From: an uncultured Pseudomonadales bacterium
GTDB lineage: Bacteria; Pseudomonadota; Gammaproteobacteria; Pseudomonadales; Azotimanducaceae
Assembly: GCA_951813515.1 (NCBI GenBank)
Contig: OX638346.1
Span: forward strand, 2,845,617 to 2,909,616
Reading direction: 5' to 3'
Length of the DNA: 64,000 bases
The notes under the pieces are model-generated. The model did not search any database, was not told the origin of the DNA, and worked only from the letters and a program-made list of their open reading frames with translations. The translations under genes were made by a program, and so were the position numbers. Of the stretch, positions 1 through 9,360 are shown piece after piece (the stretch's first letter is position 1; every line of letters begins with the position of its first letter).

Positions 1-826
1 TTGTCGTCGCGCGCGGCGGCCGCCGGGGCTTCGGCAACACCCGGTTCAAGTCCAGCACGGAACGCGCGCCGCGCAGGACAACCCCGGGAGAGCCGGGCGA
101 GACGCGTTCCCTCAGGCTGCAGCTCCAGGTGATCGCCGACGTGGGCCTGTTGGGTCTTCCCAATGCCGGCAAGTCGACGCTCATCGCGCGCGTTTCCGCA
201 TCGAAGCCGAAGATCGCCGACTATCCTTTCACGACGCTCGTTCCGAACCTCGGGGTCGTGCGCATCGATACCGATACCAGTTTCGTCGTCGCCGACATTC
301 CGGGGCTCGTCCCGGGGGCCGCGTCCGGTGCCGGGCTCGGCACCCGGTTTCTGCGTCACCTGACGCGAACCCGCATCCTCCTGCACATCGTCGATGTCGC
401 TCCGCCGGACGGATCGGATCCTTTGCACAATATCGACGCAATCGAACGGGAGCTTCTCGCCTATAGTCCAGCATTCGCCGAGCGACCGATCTGGATGGCG
501 CCGAACAAGATGGACCTGACGACGGACACCGATGTGGTCGATGCGATCCGGGCGCGCTACCCGGATCGGGCGGTGCACCCGGTTTCCGCCGCGACGGGGG
601 AGGGAGTCTCCGCCCTCGTGCGTGCGCTTGCTGGTGGCCTCGCCGGTATCGACACCGAGGCCGAAGCGGCGCTGCGGGAACGCATCGCCCAGGACGTGCT
701 GCTGCGCTCGGAATCGGAGCGCCGCGCCCTGCGCGACGTCGGCGCGGGCCAGGACCGGGATGCAGACGCCGGCTTCGATGGTGCAGTTCCGGAATCGGCA
801 CCCGACGGCCCGGGGAGGGCCGGGGT

Positions 827-830
<4 letters not shown>
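1..830 (+). CDS. obgE: GTPase Obg/CgtA, 5' end outside window
   Basis: Ribosome-associated Obg GTPase involved in 50S assembly and stress control. The reading frame is open from base 3, so the start lies upstream of the window. The first residues visible are the end of the glycine-rich Obg fold ([13 protein letters not shown], then NRAP-like ERAPR). The G domain follows with G1 GLPNAGKST, switch/G3 [16 protein letters not shown] and G4 NKMD. After the G domain comes a short acidic, variable tail, as is common in this family. The GTG start of proB overlaps the stop by four bases (GTGA), so the two genes are probably co-transcribed, an order seen in many proteobacteria. Identity is clear; only the N-terminus is missing. 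Confidence 0.96.
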
Positions 831-1954
<1,124 letters not shown>

Positions 1955-2100
1955 CCTGGGCGGGTCCGGGGAGCGCGAGGGGGTACCCCTCGCAAGAAGA
2001 CAGCAGCGCGAGGGGGTACCCCTCGCAAGAAGACAGCAGCGCAACGGCGTACTCCTCGCATCAGAGCGCCTTCAGCCTGGGAGCGCGAGGGGATCCCTCC

Positions 2101-2176
2101 CGTGGAACGAACGTCTCCGGGGAACGCCAGCGACGCGGAGCGGTTGGTCCATGGGCGACGAGCGGGGCTGGGCCAG
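2101..2176 (+). repeat. Dispersed ~75-bp module, copy 1 of 3
   Basis: This copy aligns along about 75 bases with copies at 24341-24420 and 51100-51178. Shared blocks are GGAAC at the left end, GTCTCCGGG, a central GAGCGG-type block and a right-hand CGACGAGC block. It is embedded between degenerate and regular copies of the 45-bp hairpin repeat. No coding function is evident. I judged the match by eye, at roughly two thirds identity. Confidence 0.7.
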
Positions 2177-2306
2177 AGCCTTCAGCCGGGGAGCGCGAGG
2201 GGGCACCCCTCGCAAGAAGAGAGCCTTCAGCCGGGGAGCGCGAGGGGGCACCCCTCGCAAGAAGAGAGCCTTCAGCCGGGGAGCGCGAGGGGGCATCCCT
2301 CGCAAG

Positions 2307-2334
2307 AAAAAAAACAGAGCCGAAGGCACCGGCT
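2307..2334 (-). terminator. Rho-independent terminator of rpsT
   Basis: Read on the minus strand, a 5-bp stem AGCCG/CGGCT with a 7-base loop is followed, after CTG, by eight T residues. It lies 57 bases past the rpsT stop codon. The T-run corresponds to the T-rich end of the 45-bp repeat unit, here lengthened, so the terminator may have been made out of a repeat copy. Confidence 0.6.
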
Positions 2335-2391
2335 GTGGGGTGCTCGCAAGAAACAGCGGCGCAGGGGGGATACCCCGCGCGCAAGGGCGCT

Positions 2392-2655
2392 TTAGCCGAG
2401 CGCTTCGATCTGGGCGTGCAGCCTCGACTTGTGCCGGGACGCCTTGTTCTTGTGCAGGATTCCCTTGCCGACGAGTTTGTCGAGCACCGGGACGGCGTCG
2501 GCGAAGGCGGCAGCTGCCGCTTCCTTGTCGCCGGTCGCCACTGCGGCGTTAACCCGCTTCAGGTAGGTGCGGTACATCGAGCGCTGACTCGCGTTGCGAG
2601 CGCGTGCCGACTCGGCCTGGCGCGAGCGCTTCTTCGCTTGTGGATTGTTGGCCAA
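2392..2655 (-). CDS. rpsT: 30S ribosomal protein S20
   Basis: Small 16S rRNA-binding protein of the 30S subunit. It has 87 residues, the usual length, and starts [13 protein letters not shown] followed by the basic helical pattern typical of S20. The start codon is TTG at 2655 with a strong GAGGAGG ribosome binding site just upstream. A TTG start on rpsT matches the poor initiation codon used for autoregulation in Escherichia coli; that link is inference. It is divergent from murJ, as in many gammaproteobacteria. Confidence 0.97.
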   Translation of the reverse strand: MANNPQAKKRSRQAESARARNASQRSMYRTYLKRVNAAVATGDKEAAAAAFADAVPVLDKLVGKGILHKNKASRHKSRLHAQIEALG

Positions 2656-2704
2656 CTACGTCCTCCTCGAAAGCGACGGGCTAATGTGCCCGCGAGGGTC
2701 CGCG

Positions 2705-4309
2705 ATGTCAACCGGGCCGGATAGGCGGGCCGACCCGGAAACGGCGGACGTCGCGGCCGCGGGGACGGTGGTCGCATCCATGACGGCGCTTTCCCGCGTC
2801 AGCGGATTCGTCCGGGACATTGTCCTGTCCCACTTTCTCGGTGCCTCGGGCGCGGCGGACGCCTTCTTCGTCGCCTTCCGGATACCGAACTTTTTCCGGA
2901 GACTGTTCGCCGAAGGCGCCTTTGCACAGGCGTTCGTGCCGGTTCTCGCCGAGTACCGCAGCGGCGACCGTCGCGCGCTGAACGACTTCGTGCGAGCGGT
3001 GGCGGGCAACCTCACCGTCGTCCTGACCATCGTCACGGTCGCGGGCATCTTCGGCGCTTTCGGCCTGGTCGTTGTCTTCGCGCCAGGCTTCGTCGGCGAC
3101 GACGTTCGCCTGTCGCTGGCGACGGACATGCTGCGCGTCACGTTCCCCTACCTCGCGTTCATCTCCCTCACGGCCTTCGCCGGCGCCACGCTGAACAGCT
3201 TCCACCGCTATGCGGTGCCGGCGTTCACGCCCGTCCTGCTGAACCTGTCGCTGATCGGCGCGGCGCTCGTTGCGGCGCCGGTTTTTTCCGAACCGGCGAT
3301 GGCTCTCGCCTGGGGCGTGTTGGTCGCCGGCATTGCCCAATTGCTGTTCCAGCTTCCATCGTTGCGTCGTCTCGAACTGTTGCTGCTGCCGAGGATCGAC
3401 TGGCGCGACCCGGGCGTGCGCAAGGTCGGCAGTTTGCTCGGTCCCGCCGTGTTCGCGGCGTCGGTGCACCAGGTCAACGGGCTGATCAGCGGCATTCTCG
3501 CGTCGCTGCTCGTCACCGGCAGCATCTCCTGGCTGTATTACGCCGACCGGCTGATGGAGGTGCCGATCGGGGTGGTCGCGGTCGCGCTTGGCACGGTGCT
3601 GTTGCCGAACCTGTCGCGGCTGCACATCGAGGACGACCGCGAGGGTTTCGCGTCGACGCTGGACTGGGGCTTTCGCATGGCGATCCTGTTCGCGCTGCCG
3701 GCCGCCGCCGCGCTGTTTGTCCTTGCCGTCCCGCTGGTGGGAACGATGTTTCATCACGGCGAGTTCGATGCCCGGGACGCGCGCATGACGGCGGCGGCGC
3801 TGCAGGCGTTCGCCCTCGGCCTGCCGGCACTGGTGCTGGTCAAGATCGCGGCGCCCGGCTTCTTTGCGCGCCAGGACACGCGCACGCCGTTCCGCTATGC
3901 CGCGGTTTCGGTCGGCGTCAACATCGCTGCGGGACTCGCCATGTTCTGGTGGCTGAAGCACGTCGGGCTCGCGCTCGCCCTTGGCATAGCTGCGACGGTC
4001 AACGCGCTCCTCCTGATCCGGGGTTTGCTGCGCCGGTCCGACTATGCGCCGACGCGGGCGCTGTGGCGCACGCTGCTCGCTGCGAGCGTCGCCAGTGCCG
4101 TGATGGTGGCGGCGCTTGCGTGGTTCGTTCCTTTCGATGACGCCTGGCTCGACGCCGGCGCGTTCGCATTCGAGACATTCGGCATCGATACGTTTGTGGC
4201 GGCCCGCGCTTTGGTGCTCGCCCTTGCCGTCATCGCTGGTTTCGTGGTGTACGCCGCCGCGGCGTACGTGATGGGCGTGCGACCGCGTGACATGCGTCAC
4301 CGCGTCTGA
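2705..4309 (+). CDS. murJ: Lipid II flippase MurJ
   Basis: Inner-membrane flippase that moves lipid II to the periplasmic face for peptidoglycan synthesis (MOP superfamily, MviN family). The product has 534 residues and about 14 hydrophobic segments. The N-terminal hallmark is TALSRVSGFVRDIV followed by ADAFFVAFRIPNFFRRLFAEGAF. The ATG at 2705 is preferred because GAGGG precedes it and because the longer in-frame extension would run into the rpsT 5' region. The next genes are ribF and lspA, the normal neighbours. Confidence 0.95.
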   Translation: MSTGPDRRADPETADVAAAGTVVASMTALSRVSGFVRDIVLSHFLGASGAADAFFVAFRIPNFFRRLFAEGAFAQAFVPVLAEYRSGDRRALNDFVRAVAGNLTVVLTIVTVAGIFGAFGLVVVFAPGFVGDDVRLSLATDMLRVTFPYLAFISLTAFAGATLNSFHRYAVPAFTPVLLNLSLIGAALVAAPVFSEPAMALAWGVLVAGIAQLLFQLPSLRRLELLLLPRIDWRDPGVRKVGSLLGPAVFAASVHQVNGLISGILASLLVTGSISWLYYADRLMEVPIGVVAVALGTVLLPNLSRLHIEDDREGFASTLDWGFRMAILFALPAAAALFVLAVPLVGTMFHHGEFDARDARMTAAALQAFALGLPALVLVKIAAPGFFARQDTRTPFRYAAVSVGVNIAAGLAMFWWLKHVGLALALGIAATVNALLLIRGLLRRSDYAPTRALWRTLLAASVASAVMVAALAWFVPFDDAWLDAGAFAFETFGIDTFVAARALVLALAVIAGFVVYAAAAYVMGVRPRDMRHRV

Positions 4310-4333
4310 TCGCTACACGAGTAGAATCCGGTC

Positions 4334-5257
4334 ATGGAGCTCATACGCGGCCTGCAGGGCATAGCCCGGAACCAGCGCGGCAATGTCGTGACCATCGGCA
4401 ATTTCGACGGCGTGCACGACGGTCACCTGAAGCTGCTTGCCAGTCTCGTCGCGAAGGGCCTCGAGTTGGCGCGGCCGACCCTGTTGATGACGTTTGAGCC
4501 CCAGCCGAGGGAGTTTTTCCGGGGCAGGGAGGTGCCCGCGCGGCTGACCCGGTTTCGCGAGAAGGTGCACCTGTTGCGGCCGACGGGTATCGATCGCGTG
4601 CTCTGCATCCCGTTCAATGAACGAACGGCATCGATGCCCGCGTCATACGTGGCTAGGAATGTCCTGCGGGACATCCTCGGCGCGGAACACGTCCTCGTTG
4701 GAGACGATTTCCGTTTTGGCGCCGAGCGCATCGGCGACTACGCCATGTTGAAGGCCGCCGGCGATCGGTACGGCTACGGCGTCAGCCACATGGGCACCCT
4801 GAGACTGGGGGACGCTCGAGTCAGCAGCACGGGGATCCGCGCCGCGCTCGCCGAGGGTGACTTCGCCATGGCGGAGCAACTGCTTGGCCACAAGTACTTC
4901 ATGATGGGACATGTCGTCTATGGTCGGCAGATCGGCCGCACCATAGGCGTGCCGACGGCCAACATTCGCCTGCAGCGATACCGTTCGCCCCTGTCGGGTG
5001 TTTTCTGCGTCTCCGTGCACGGGCTCGACCGTCGTTACGAGGGTGTCGCGAATATCGGCGTGCGGCCGACCGTCGACGGCAGGGAACCGCTGCTCGAGGT
5101 GCACATCTTCGATTTCGATGAAGACATCTACGGTCGGCTCCTGACCGTAACGGTTCACCACAAGCTGCGCGAGGAGCGCAAGTTTCCGTCGCTCGATGCG
5201 TTGAAGGCGCAGATCGAGCTCGACATCCAGAAAACGAAGGAATGGTTCGCGGCATGA
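4334..5257 (+). CDS. ribF: Bifunctional riboflavin kinase / FAD synthetase
   Basis: Converts riboflavin to FMN and then FAD. The 307 residues contain the adenylyltransferase domain (TIGNFDGVHDGH near residue 20) and the C-terminal riboflavin kinase domain (GRTIGVPTANI near residue 205, then GVANIGVRPTVDG). The start is ATG at 4334. The stop overlaps the lspA start by four bases (ATGA). In most gammaproteobacteria ileS lies between ribF and lspA; here it does not. Confidence 0.96.
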   Translation: MELIRGLQGIARNQRGNVVTIGNFDGVHDGHLKLLASLVAKGLELARPTLLMTFEPQPREFFRGREVPARLTRFREKVHLLRPTGIDRVLCIPFNERTASMPASYVARNVLRDILGAEHVLVGDDFRFGAERIGDYAMLKAAGDRYGYGVSHMGTLRLGDARVSSTGIRAALAEGDFAMAEQLLGHKYFMMGHVVYGRQIGRTIGVPTANIRLQRYRSPLSGVFCVSVHGLDRRYEGVANIGVRPTVDGREPLLEVHIFDFDEDIYGRLLTVTVHHKLREERKFPSLDALKAQIELDIQKTKEWFAA

Positions 5258-5733
5258 GGCTCCGCTGCTACGCGTTCGCGCTCGTGATCCTTGCTATCGA
5301 CCAACTGACGAAATGGATCGTGGACTGGAAACTGCACTACGGAGTGGAGATGGACGTGTTGCCGTTCCTGTCCTGGAAGCTCGTGCACAACACGGGGGCG
5401 GCCTTCAGCATGTTCGCCGACGCCAGTTGGTCGCGATGGGGGCTGTCGCTACTGGCGGGCGCCATTTCGATCTTCCTCATCAATGAGATACGCACCCTCC
5501 AGCGCGGCGCCGGGTGGTACGGTGTCGCCTGCGCCTGCATTCTGGCGGGTGCGCTCGGCAACCTGGTGGACCGCGTGCGCCTGGGATACGTGATCGACTT
5601 TGTCTTCGTCCACTACGAGGCGTTCCGTTTCCCGGTCTTCAACGTTGCGGACTCGGCGGTCACCGTGGGGGCGGCAATCTGGATTGCGCTGGCGGTGATG
5701 GGGTCGATGTCGAGGGCGCGCGAGACTTCCTGA
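5254..5733 (+). CDS. lspA: Prolipoprotein signal peptidase (SPase II)
   Basis: Inner-membrane aspartyl protease that cleaves lipoprotein signal peptides. The 159-residue form starts at ATG 5254, overlapping the ribF stop; an ATG at 5242 would add four residues. Both catalytic motifs are visible: Asp106 in NLVDRVRLG and Asp133 in FNVADS, plus the conserved NTGAAFS. Four hydrophobic segments fit the family. Lipoprotein substrates in this window include BamD, the binding protein at 28434 and the protein at 55395. Confidence 0.95.
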   Translation: MRLRCYAFALVILAIDQLTKWIVDWKLHYGVEMDVLPFLSWKLVHNTGAAFSMFADASWSRWGLSLLAGAISIFLINEIRTLQRGAGWYGVACACILAGALGNLVDRVRLGYVIDFVFVHYEAFRFPVFNVADSAVTVGAAIWIALAVMGSMSRARETS

Positions 5734-5880
5734 GCACGTCGTTCGGCGTCGCCAAGCCACGCGACTCGCCGGCAATGTCGCACGCACATTACGGACCCTG
5801 ACGGATACCCGATCGCACGGATCGGCTGTAACTTGCTTCTTTGCCATTCGCGACGAAGGTGGAGATGGTGGAGGTGGAAA

Positions 5881-6333
5881 ATGAAAGCCCCGGGATTCAC
5901 GCTGATCGAATTGATGGCGGCGCTCGGAATCCTTGCCGTACTGGCGGTTCTCGCATCTCCCGTATACACGCGCTACAGCGTGGGAACCCATCGCGCGGCG
6001 GTGCAGGCCGATCTGTTGCGCTGTGCGCAAGGGATGGAGCGCCATGCGAGCCTCGCGTTCTCCTACCTTTCCGCGATCGACTCGGATGGCGACGGTGCCG
6101 GTGACCTGGACAGCGGCCAGGTGACCCCCAATGTCTGCCGCCCCACGTCGAACCAATATCGCATCGACCTGATGGAAGCCGGCGCCAGCGGGTTCCTGCT
6201 TCGGGCGAGTCCGATCCATCCGGATAATGTGGTCGACGGCGATGGGGATCTGGCGCTGGACGGATCCGGTGGGCGGTTCTGGGACCGCAACGACGACGGG
6301 GCGTTCGGTCCGGGAGAGGACACGTGGGACTAG
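5881..6333 (+). CDS. Type IV pilin-like protein (PilE-type minor pilin)
   Basis: Prepilin with a very short leader cut after PG and the hallmark FTLIEL (Glu at +5), followed by a hydrophobic helix. GGAGGTGGAAA immediately precedes the ATG, which fixes the start. The 150-residue protein has a soluble domain with three aspartate-rich, calcium-loop-like stretches (DSDGDGAGDLD, DGDGDLALD, DRNDDGAF) and few cysteines. It overlaps pilV by ten bases and heads a pilin operon (pilE-like, pilV, pilW, pilX). It could serve as a minor pilin or pseudopilin; the major pilin is not identified in this window. Confidence 0.85.
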   Translation: MKAPGFTLIELMAALGILAVLAVLASPVYTRYSVGTHRAAVQADLLRCAQGMERHASLAFSYLSAIDSDGDGAGDLDSGQVTPNVCRPTSNQYRIDLMEAGASGFLLRASPIHPDNVVDGDGDLALDGSGGRFWDRNDDGAFGPGEDTWD

Positions 6334-6836
6334 CGCTAGTCCGCGGCGTCACCCTGACGGAAACCCTTGTCGCCGTGCTCGTCATGAGCGCAGGCGCTCT
6401 CGGGCTGGCGGGCCTGCAGGCCGAGAGCCTGGGCGCGGGGCGCGAGGCGTACGCCCGTTCGGTGGCCGTGCAGCGCACCCTCGACATGCTGGATCGCATG
6501 CGCGCGAACAGGGCGGTCCCCGCCGGGGAATTCGCCGTTGGCAGGGGGCCGCCGGTATTTCAGGACTGTCTGCATGTTTCGTGCGGTCCCCGCGAGATGG
6601 CGCGATTCGACGTGGCGATGTGGAAGTGCGCGCTCGGTGCCTGGCGCGATACGGCGGCTTGCGTGCAGTTGCGGGAAGCGGGTGCGTTGCCGGATGCTGA
6701 TTCGATGCCTGGGCTGCCGGAAGGCGATGGGGCGGTTGTCGTCAATGACGCCACGGGTCTGGTCACGGTGAGGGTGTTTTGGCGCCCGGCGGGTCGCGAT
6801 TCGCCGGTAGCCATTGCCATCGCGAGCAGGGTGTGA
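6324..6836 (+). CDS. pilV: Type IV pilus minor pilin PilV
   Basis: Minor pilin that helps prime pilus assembly. GTG start; the short leader ends RG and the mature protein begins VTLTETLVAVLV with Glu at +5. The segment AGALGLAGLQAESL continues the helix in the way typical of PilV. Length is 170 residues. It overlaps the upstream pilin gene by ten bases and pilW by four (GTGA), which supports one transcript. Confidence 0.85.
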   Translation: MGLALVRGVTLTETLVAVLVMSAGALGLAGLQAESLGAGREAYARSVAVQRTLDMLDRMRANRAVPAGEFAVGRGPPVFQDCLHVSCGPREMARFDVAMWKCALGAWRDTAACVQLREAGALPDADSMPGLPEGDGAVVVNDATGLVTVRVFWRPAGRDSPVAIAIASRV

Positions 6837-7930
6837 TCACTCTTGTCGAATGCAGTGGCGGACCACTGAGACGTGGGCGACGTGGACGCGAAGGCGGCGC
6901 GGCGCTGATCGAGCTGATGCTGGCGCTTGGACTCGGCGTGATCGTGGCGGCTGGCGCGGCGCGGTTGTTCGCCGACAGCCAACGTGCGTACGTGCTGCTG
7001 CTCGGCCAGACCCGAATGCAGGAGTCCGCCCGGCAGTCGCTCGACTTCATCGCCAGGTCTGTCCGTTCCGCGGGCTACATGGGCTGCCAGTCCGCGGCTG
7101 GCACCGTGCGCAATACGCTGAACGGAGCGTGGGGGAGCATCTTCGAAGTCGACGTGAGCAAGCCTGTCGAAGCCTTCGACGGCACGGATGCACGCGGCTT
7201 GCCGGATAGCTGGACGCCGAGTCTCTCGCGACTCCCGAGGAAGGGCGCGGGAAACGCCTTCGCGCGCGGCCGGGGCGTCGACGTCGGCGCGATCCTGCCG
7301 TTCACCGATGTGCTGGTCCTGCGCCGAGTCGCCTCGCCGGGCGCGCGCATCGCGGCGACGGCGGCTCCGGACGGCTTTCCCGTGGTGGAAGACGACGGCG
7401 ATCTTGGCCTCGACGCGGGTGATCTCGCCGTCATCTCGGATTGCCGGCAAGCTGCGCTGTTCCGCGTCGGTCGGATAGAGCGGGGGGATCGTGTCGCGAC
7501 CCTGGTCCGCACGTCGGGCGTTGGTCTGTTCGACAACGCGGCGGGCGCGTCGCTGGCCGCTACGGACACGCATTACGGGAGCGTGTCTGGCCCCGAGGGA
7601 GCCCGTGTGTCTGGCATCGTCACGGAAATCTACTTCGTCGCGCGTGGAGCCGGCCGCAACAACGTGGGATCCATTCCGACCTCCCTTTGGCGCAAGACCA
7701 CGACCGATGCGCCGGTGGAACTGATTCAGGGGATCGAGGATTTGCAGGTGCGCCTTGGCGTGGACGCCAACCGCGATGGTGCGGTGGACCGGTATGTGCT
7801 TGCCAGTGATGTGAGTGGTCAGGACGTGCGATCGATCGATGTGCGGGTGACGGCCAACAGTGTCGATGCCGTACAAGGCGCGGAGCCGATGCGGCGCACG
7901 TTCTCGCGTGTCATCGCGCTGCGAAACTGA
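6833..7930 (+). CDS. pilW: Type IV pilus minor pilin PilW
   Basis: PilW-type minor pilin of 365 residues. The GTG at 6833 overlaps the pilV stop, so it is preferred over a TTG further upstream. The prepilin cleavage site is GG followed by ALIELMLALGLG-type sequence with Glu at +5 and a longer, arginine-rich leader of about 25 residues. The long globular domain includes the PilW-like QESARQSLDFIARSVRSAGY. A calcium-loop-like DANRDGAVDRY sits in the C-terminal third. It lies between pilV and pilX. Confidence 0.88.
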   Translation: MITLVECSGGPLRRGRRGREGGAALIELMLALGLGVIVAAGAARLFADSQRAYVLLLGQTRMQESARQSLDFIARSVRSAGYMGCQSAAGTVRNTLNGAWGSIFEVDVSKPVEAFDGTDARGLPDSWTPSLSRLPRKGAGNAFARGRGVDVGAILPFTDVLVLRRVASPGARIAATAAPDGFPVVEDDGDLGLDAGDLAVISDCRQAALFRVGRIERGDRVATLVRTSGVGLFDNAAGASLAATDTHYGSVSGPEGARVSGIVTEIYFVARGAGRNNVGSIPTSLWRKTTTDAPVELIQGIEDLQVRLGVDANRDGAVDRYVLASDVSGQDVRSIDVRVTANSVDAVQGAEPMRRTFSRVIALRN

Positions 7931-7963
7931 TGCGTATCCGATTGGAGTTCATTCAATCGATCC

Positions 7964-8497
7964 ATGCGGAATAGACAGCACGGCATCGCATTGTTCGTCT
8001 GCCTGGTCGTTCTGCTCACGCTTGGCGTGGCGGGCATTTCGGCTTCCCAGTCGGTGTCGCTGGAGGTGCGCATGGCACGCAACGGACACGATGGCGACCT
8101 TGCCCTGCAGGCTGCGGAGTCGGCGCTGCGGGAGGGGGAGGAGCTTGTGGCGTCAGCCGGGTTCGATCCTGCAATGCCGGGCTTCTACGCGGTGCCGGGC
8201 TTCGACGCGCCGGCCCCGTGGTCGCGGCCCGAGACCTGGGGCGGTGCCAGCAGTCGCGTGGCGACCTCGCTGCCCAGCGTGGCGAAGCCGCCCCGATTCA
8301 TCGTCGAACGGATCGCATCGTGGGTGAATCCGGACGATGGCGTCGGTGTGGAAGTGCTCAGGGTGACGTCCCGTGCCGTGGGCGGGACGCCGCACGCGCG
8401 CGTCGTGTTGCAGAGCACGTTCGCGTTGTCACATCCTGGCGGTACAGGGTCGAGACGCGCTGTCCGGCTGTCGTGGCGGGAGCTCGACGCCCTCTGA
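7964..8497 (+). CDS. pilX: Type IV pilus minor pilin PilX
   Basis: PilX-type protein of 177 residues. The leader MRNRQHG is followed by IALFVCLVVLLTLGVAGISA and by the PilX-like LALQAAESALREGE. PilX lacks a strict prepilin Glu5 motif in many species, as here. No pilY1 gene follows; the next gene is fimT-like on the opposite strand, ending only eight bases away, so pilX is the last gene of this operon. Confidence 0.85.
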   Translation: MRNRQHGIALFVCLVVLLTLGVAGISASQSVSLEVRMARNGHDGDLALQAAESALREGEELVASAGFDPAMPGFYAVPGFDAPAPWSRPETWGGASSRVATSLPSVAKPPRFIVERIASWVNPDDGVGVEVLRVTSRAVGGTPHARVVLQSTFALSHPGGTGSRRAVRLSWRELDAL

Positions 8498-8505
8498 GAA
8501 AAGGA

Positions 8506-9093
8506 TCACGGGCATGTGACGGCGCGACCGCGCGCGTCTTCCACGATGCCGTCACCGTCGCTGTCCCGCGCGTGCCGCACGCGGGCCTGGGCGTTGATGA
8601 CGATCTGTCGCGCGAACCTCGGGTCTCCGCTTTCCGGGCAGAAGAGGAAGTTCCCGTTCTGCCAGTCCGTCAAACCGTCGGGTCGGATCAGGAGGTAAGT
8701 CCTGTTGCGGAAGGAACGCCAATAGTAGCGGTCGCCTTCCTGCAGACGCGGAAGGCGGCGAAGGAGCACGTCGGTGCCGTCGAAGCGCCCGTTGGCGTTG
8801 CTGTCGAGAAACACCAGCGTGCCGTTGTGCCAGGTGTTGCGGCGACCGCAGGTGTCCATCCGGGCGGCCTGGGCGGGGCACAGCGTAGTGGACGAGCGGT
8901 GCGTGACCGCGGCGTGGCGGGCAAAACGGATTGCGCCGAGCATCTGATTGACCGCTGCGCTGGCTCGATGCTGTTCGATCAGGCGGGTGGCGCCGCCGCT
9001 GGCCGAGGCGACCAGAATGCCCGCCACGGCCAGCGTCGTAAGCATTTCCACCAGCGTGAGTCCCGTGCACTTCACAACCATTCCTGCCATCAC
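8506..9093 (-). CDS. fimT: GspH/FimT-family pseudopilin
   Basis: Pseudopilin of the FimT/GspH family, 195 residues. The leader ends CTG and the mature protein begins LTLVEMLTTLAV with Glu at +5. The family core FLDSNANGRFDGTD is an EF-hand-like loop, and a second aspartate cluster (DSDGDGIVED) is near the C-terminus. The start could be GTG 9093 or ATG 9090; neither has a strong ribosome binding site. It is convergent with pilX, so it is transcribed apart from the other pilin genes, unlike the usual fimT-pilV-pilW-pilX order. Confidence 0.85.
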   Translation of the reverse strand: MMAGMVVKCTGLTLVEMLTTLAVAGILVASASGGATRLIEQHRASAAVNQMLGAIRFARHAAVTHRSSTTLCPAQAARMDTCGRRNTWHNGTLVFLDSNANGRFDGTDVLLRRLPRLQEGDRYYWRSFRNRTYLLIRPDGLTDWQNGNFLFCPESGDPRFARQIVINAQARVRHARDSDGDGIVEDARGRAVTCP

Positions 9094-9182
9094 GCATGGT
9101 AGATGGGCGCCGAGGACCGGCGATAGAGGCCGTCGCTGAAAGATGCGTGCGCGTCCGTCTCCGGATGGAGTGCGAAATGAAA

Positions 9183-9357
9183 CGTGGGATTGCAGGTGGA
9201 CTTGGGTGGGGATGAAGCACGACGGCCGCCAGGCCGTCGGGTTTCTTACGAGCAGCGCGGGCCGCGGAACGGCACGTAGTGCCGATTCAAGGCGCGGGAT
9301 GCTAGGTGGGCTTTGGGTTGGGGTGAAGCACGACGACCGCCAGGCCGTCGGGTTTCA
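9183..9357 (+). repeat. Two 62-bp direct repeats with hairpin
   Basis: Units at 9183-9245 and 9293-9357 share the core GATGAAGCACGACG / GGTGAAGCACGACG followed by a hairpin and CGGGTTTC. In the first unit the stem is perfect (GACGGCC, loop GCCA, GGCCGTC, 9221-9238); the second has one stem mismatch. The spacer of about 267 bp between fimT and bamD contains nothing else I can recognise. Function is unknown; the T-tract after the hairpin is too short for a convincing terminator. Confidence 0.75.
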
Positions 9358-9360
9358 TGG

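Larger units (their letters stand above)
1970..2392. repeat. Composite hairpin-repeat spacer, locus 1
   Basis: This 420-bp spacer between the proB stop and the rpsT stop holds no convincing gene. Clear hairpins (stem GCGAGGGG, 3-base loop, stem CCCCTCGC, then AAGAA) lie at 1975-1993, 2008-2026, 2195-2213, 2240-2258 and 2285-2303. The last three are exactly 45 bp apart; the last has one stem change. Degenerate copies lie near 2040-2097 and 2340-2385. A different dispersed module (2101-2176) sits in the middle. The 45-bp unit is the reverse complement of the unit arrayed at 29697-29970. The open frames across the spacer are by-products of a repeat length divisible by three and lack recognisable domains. 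Confidence 0.85.
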
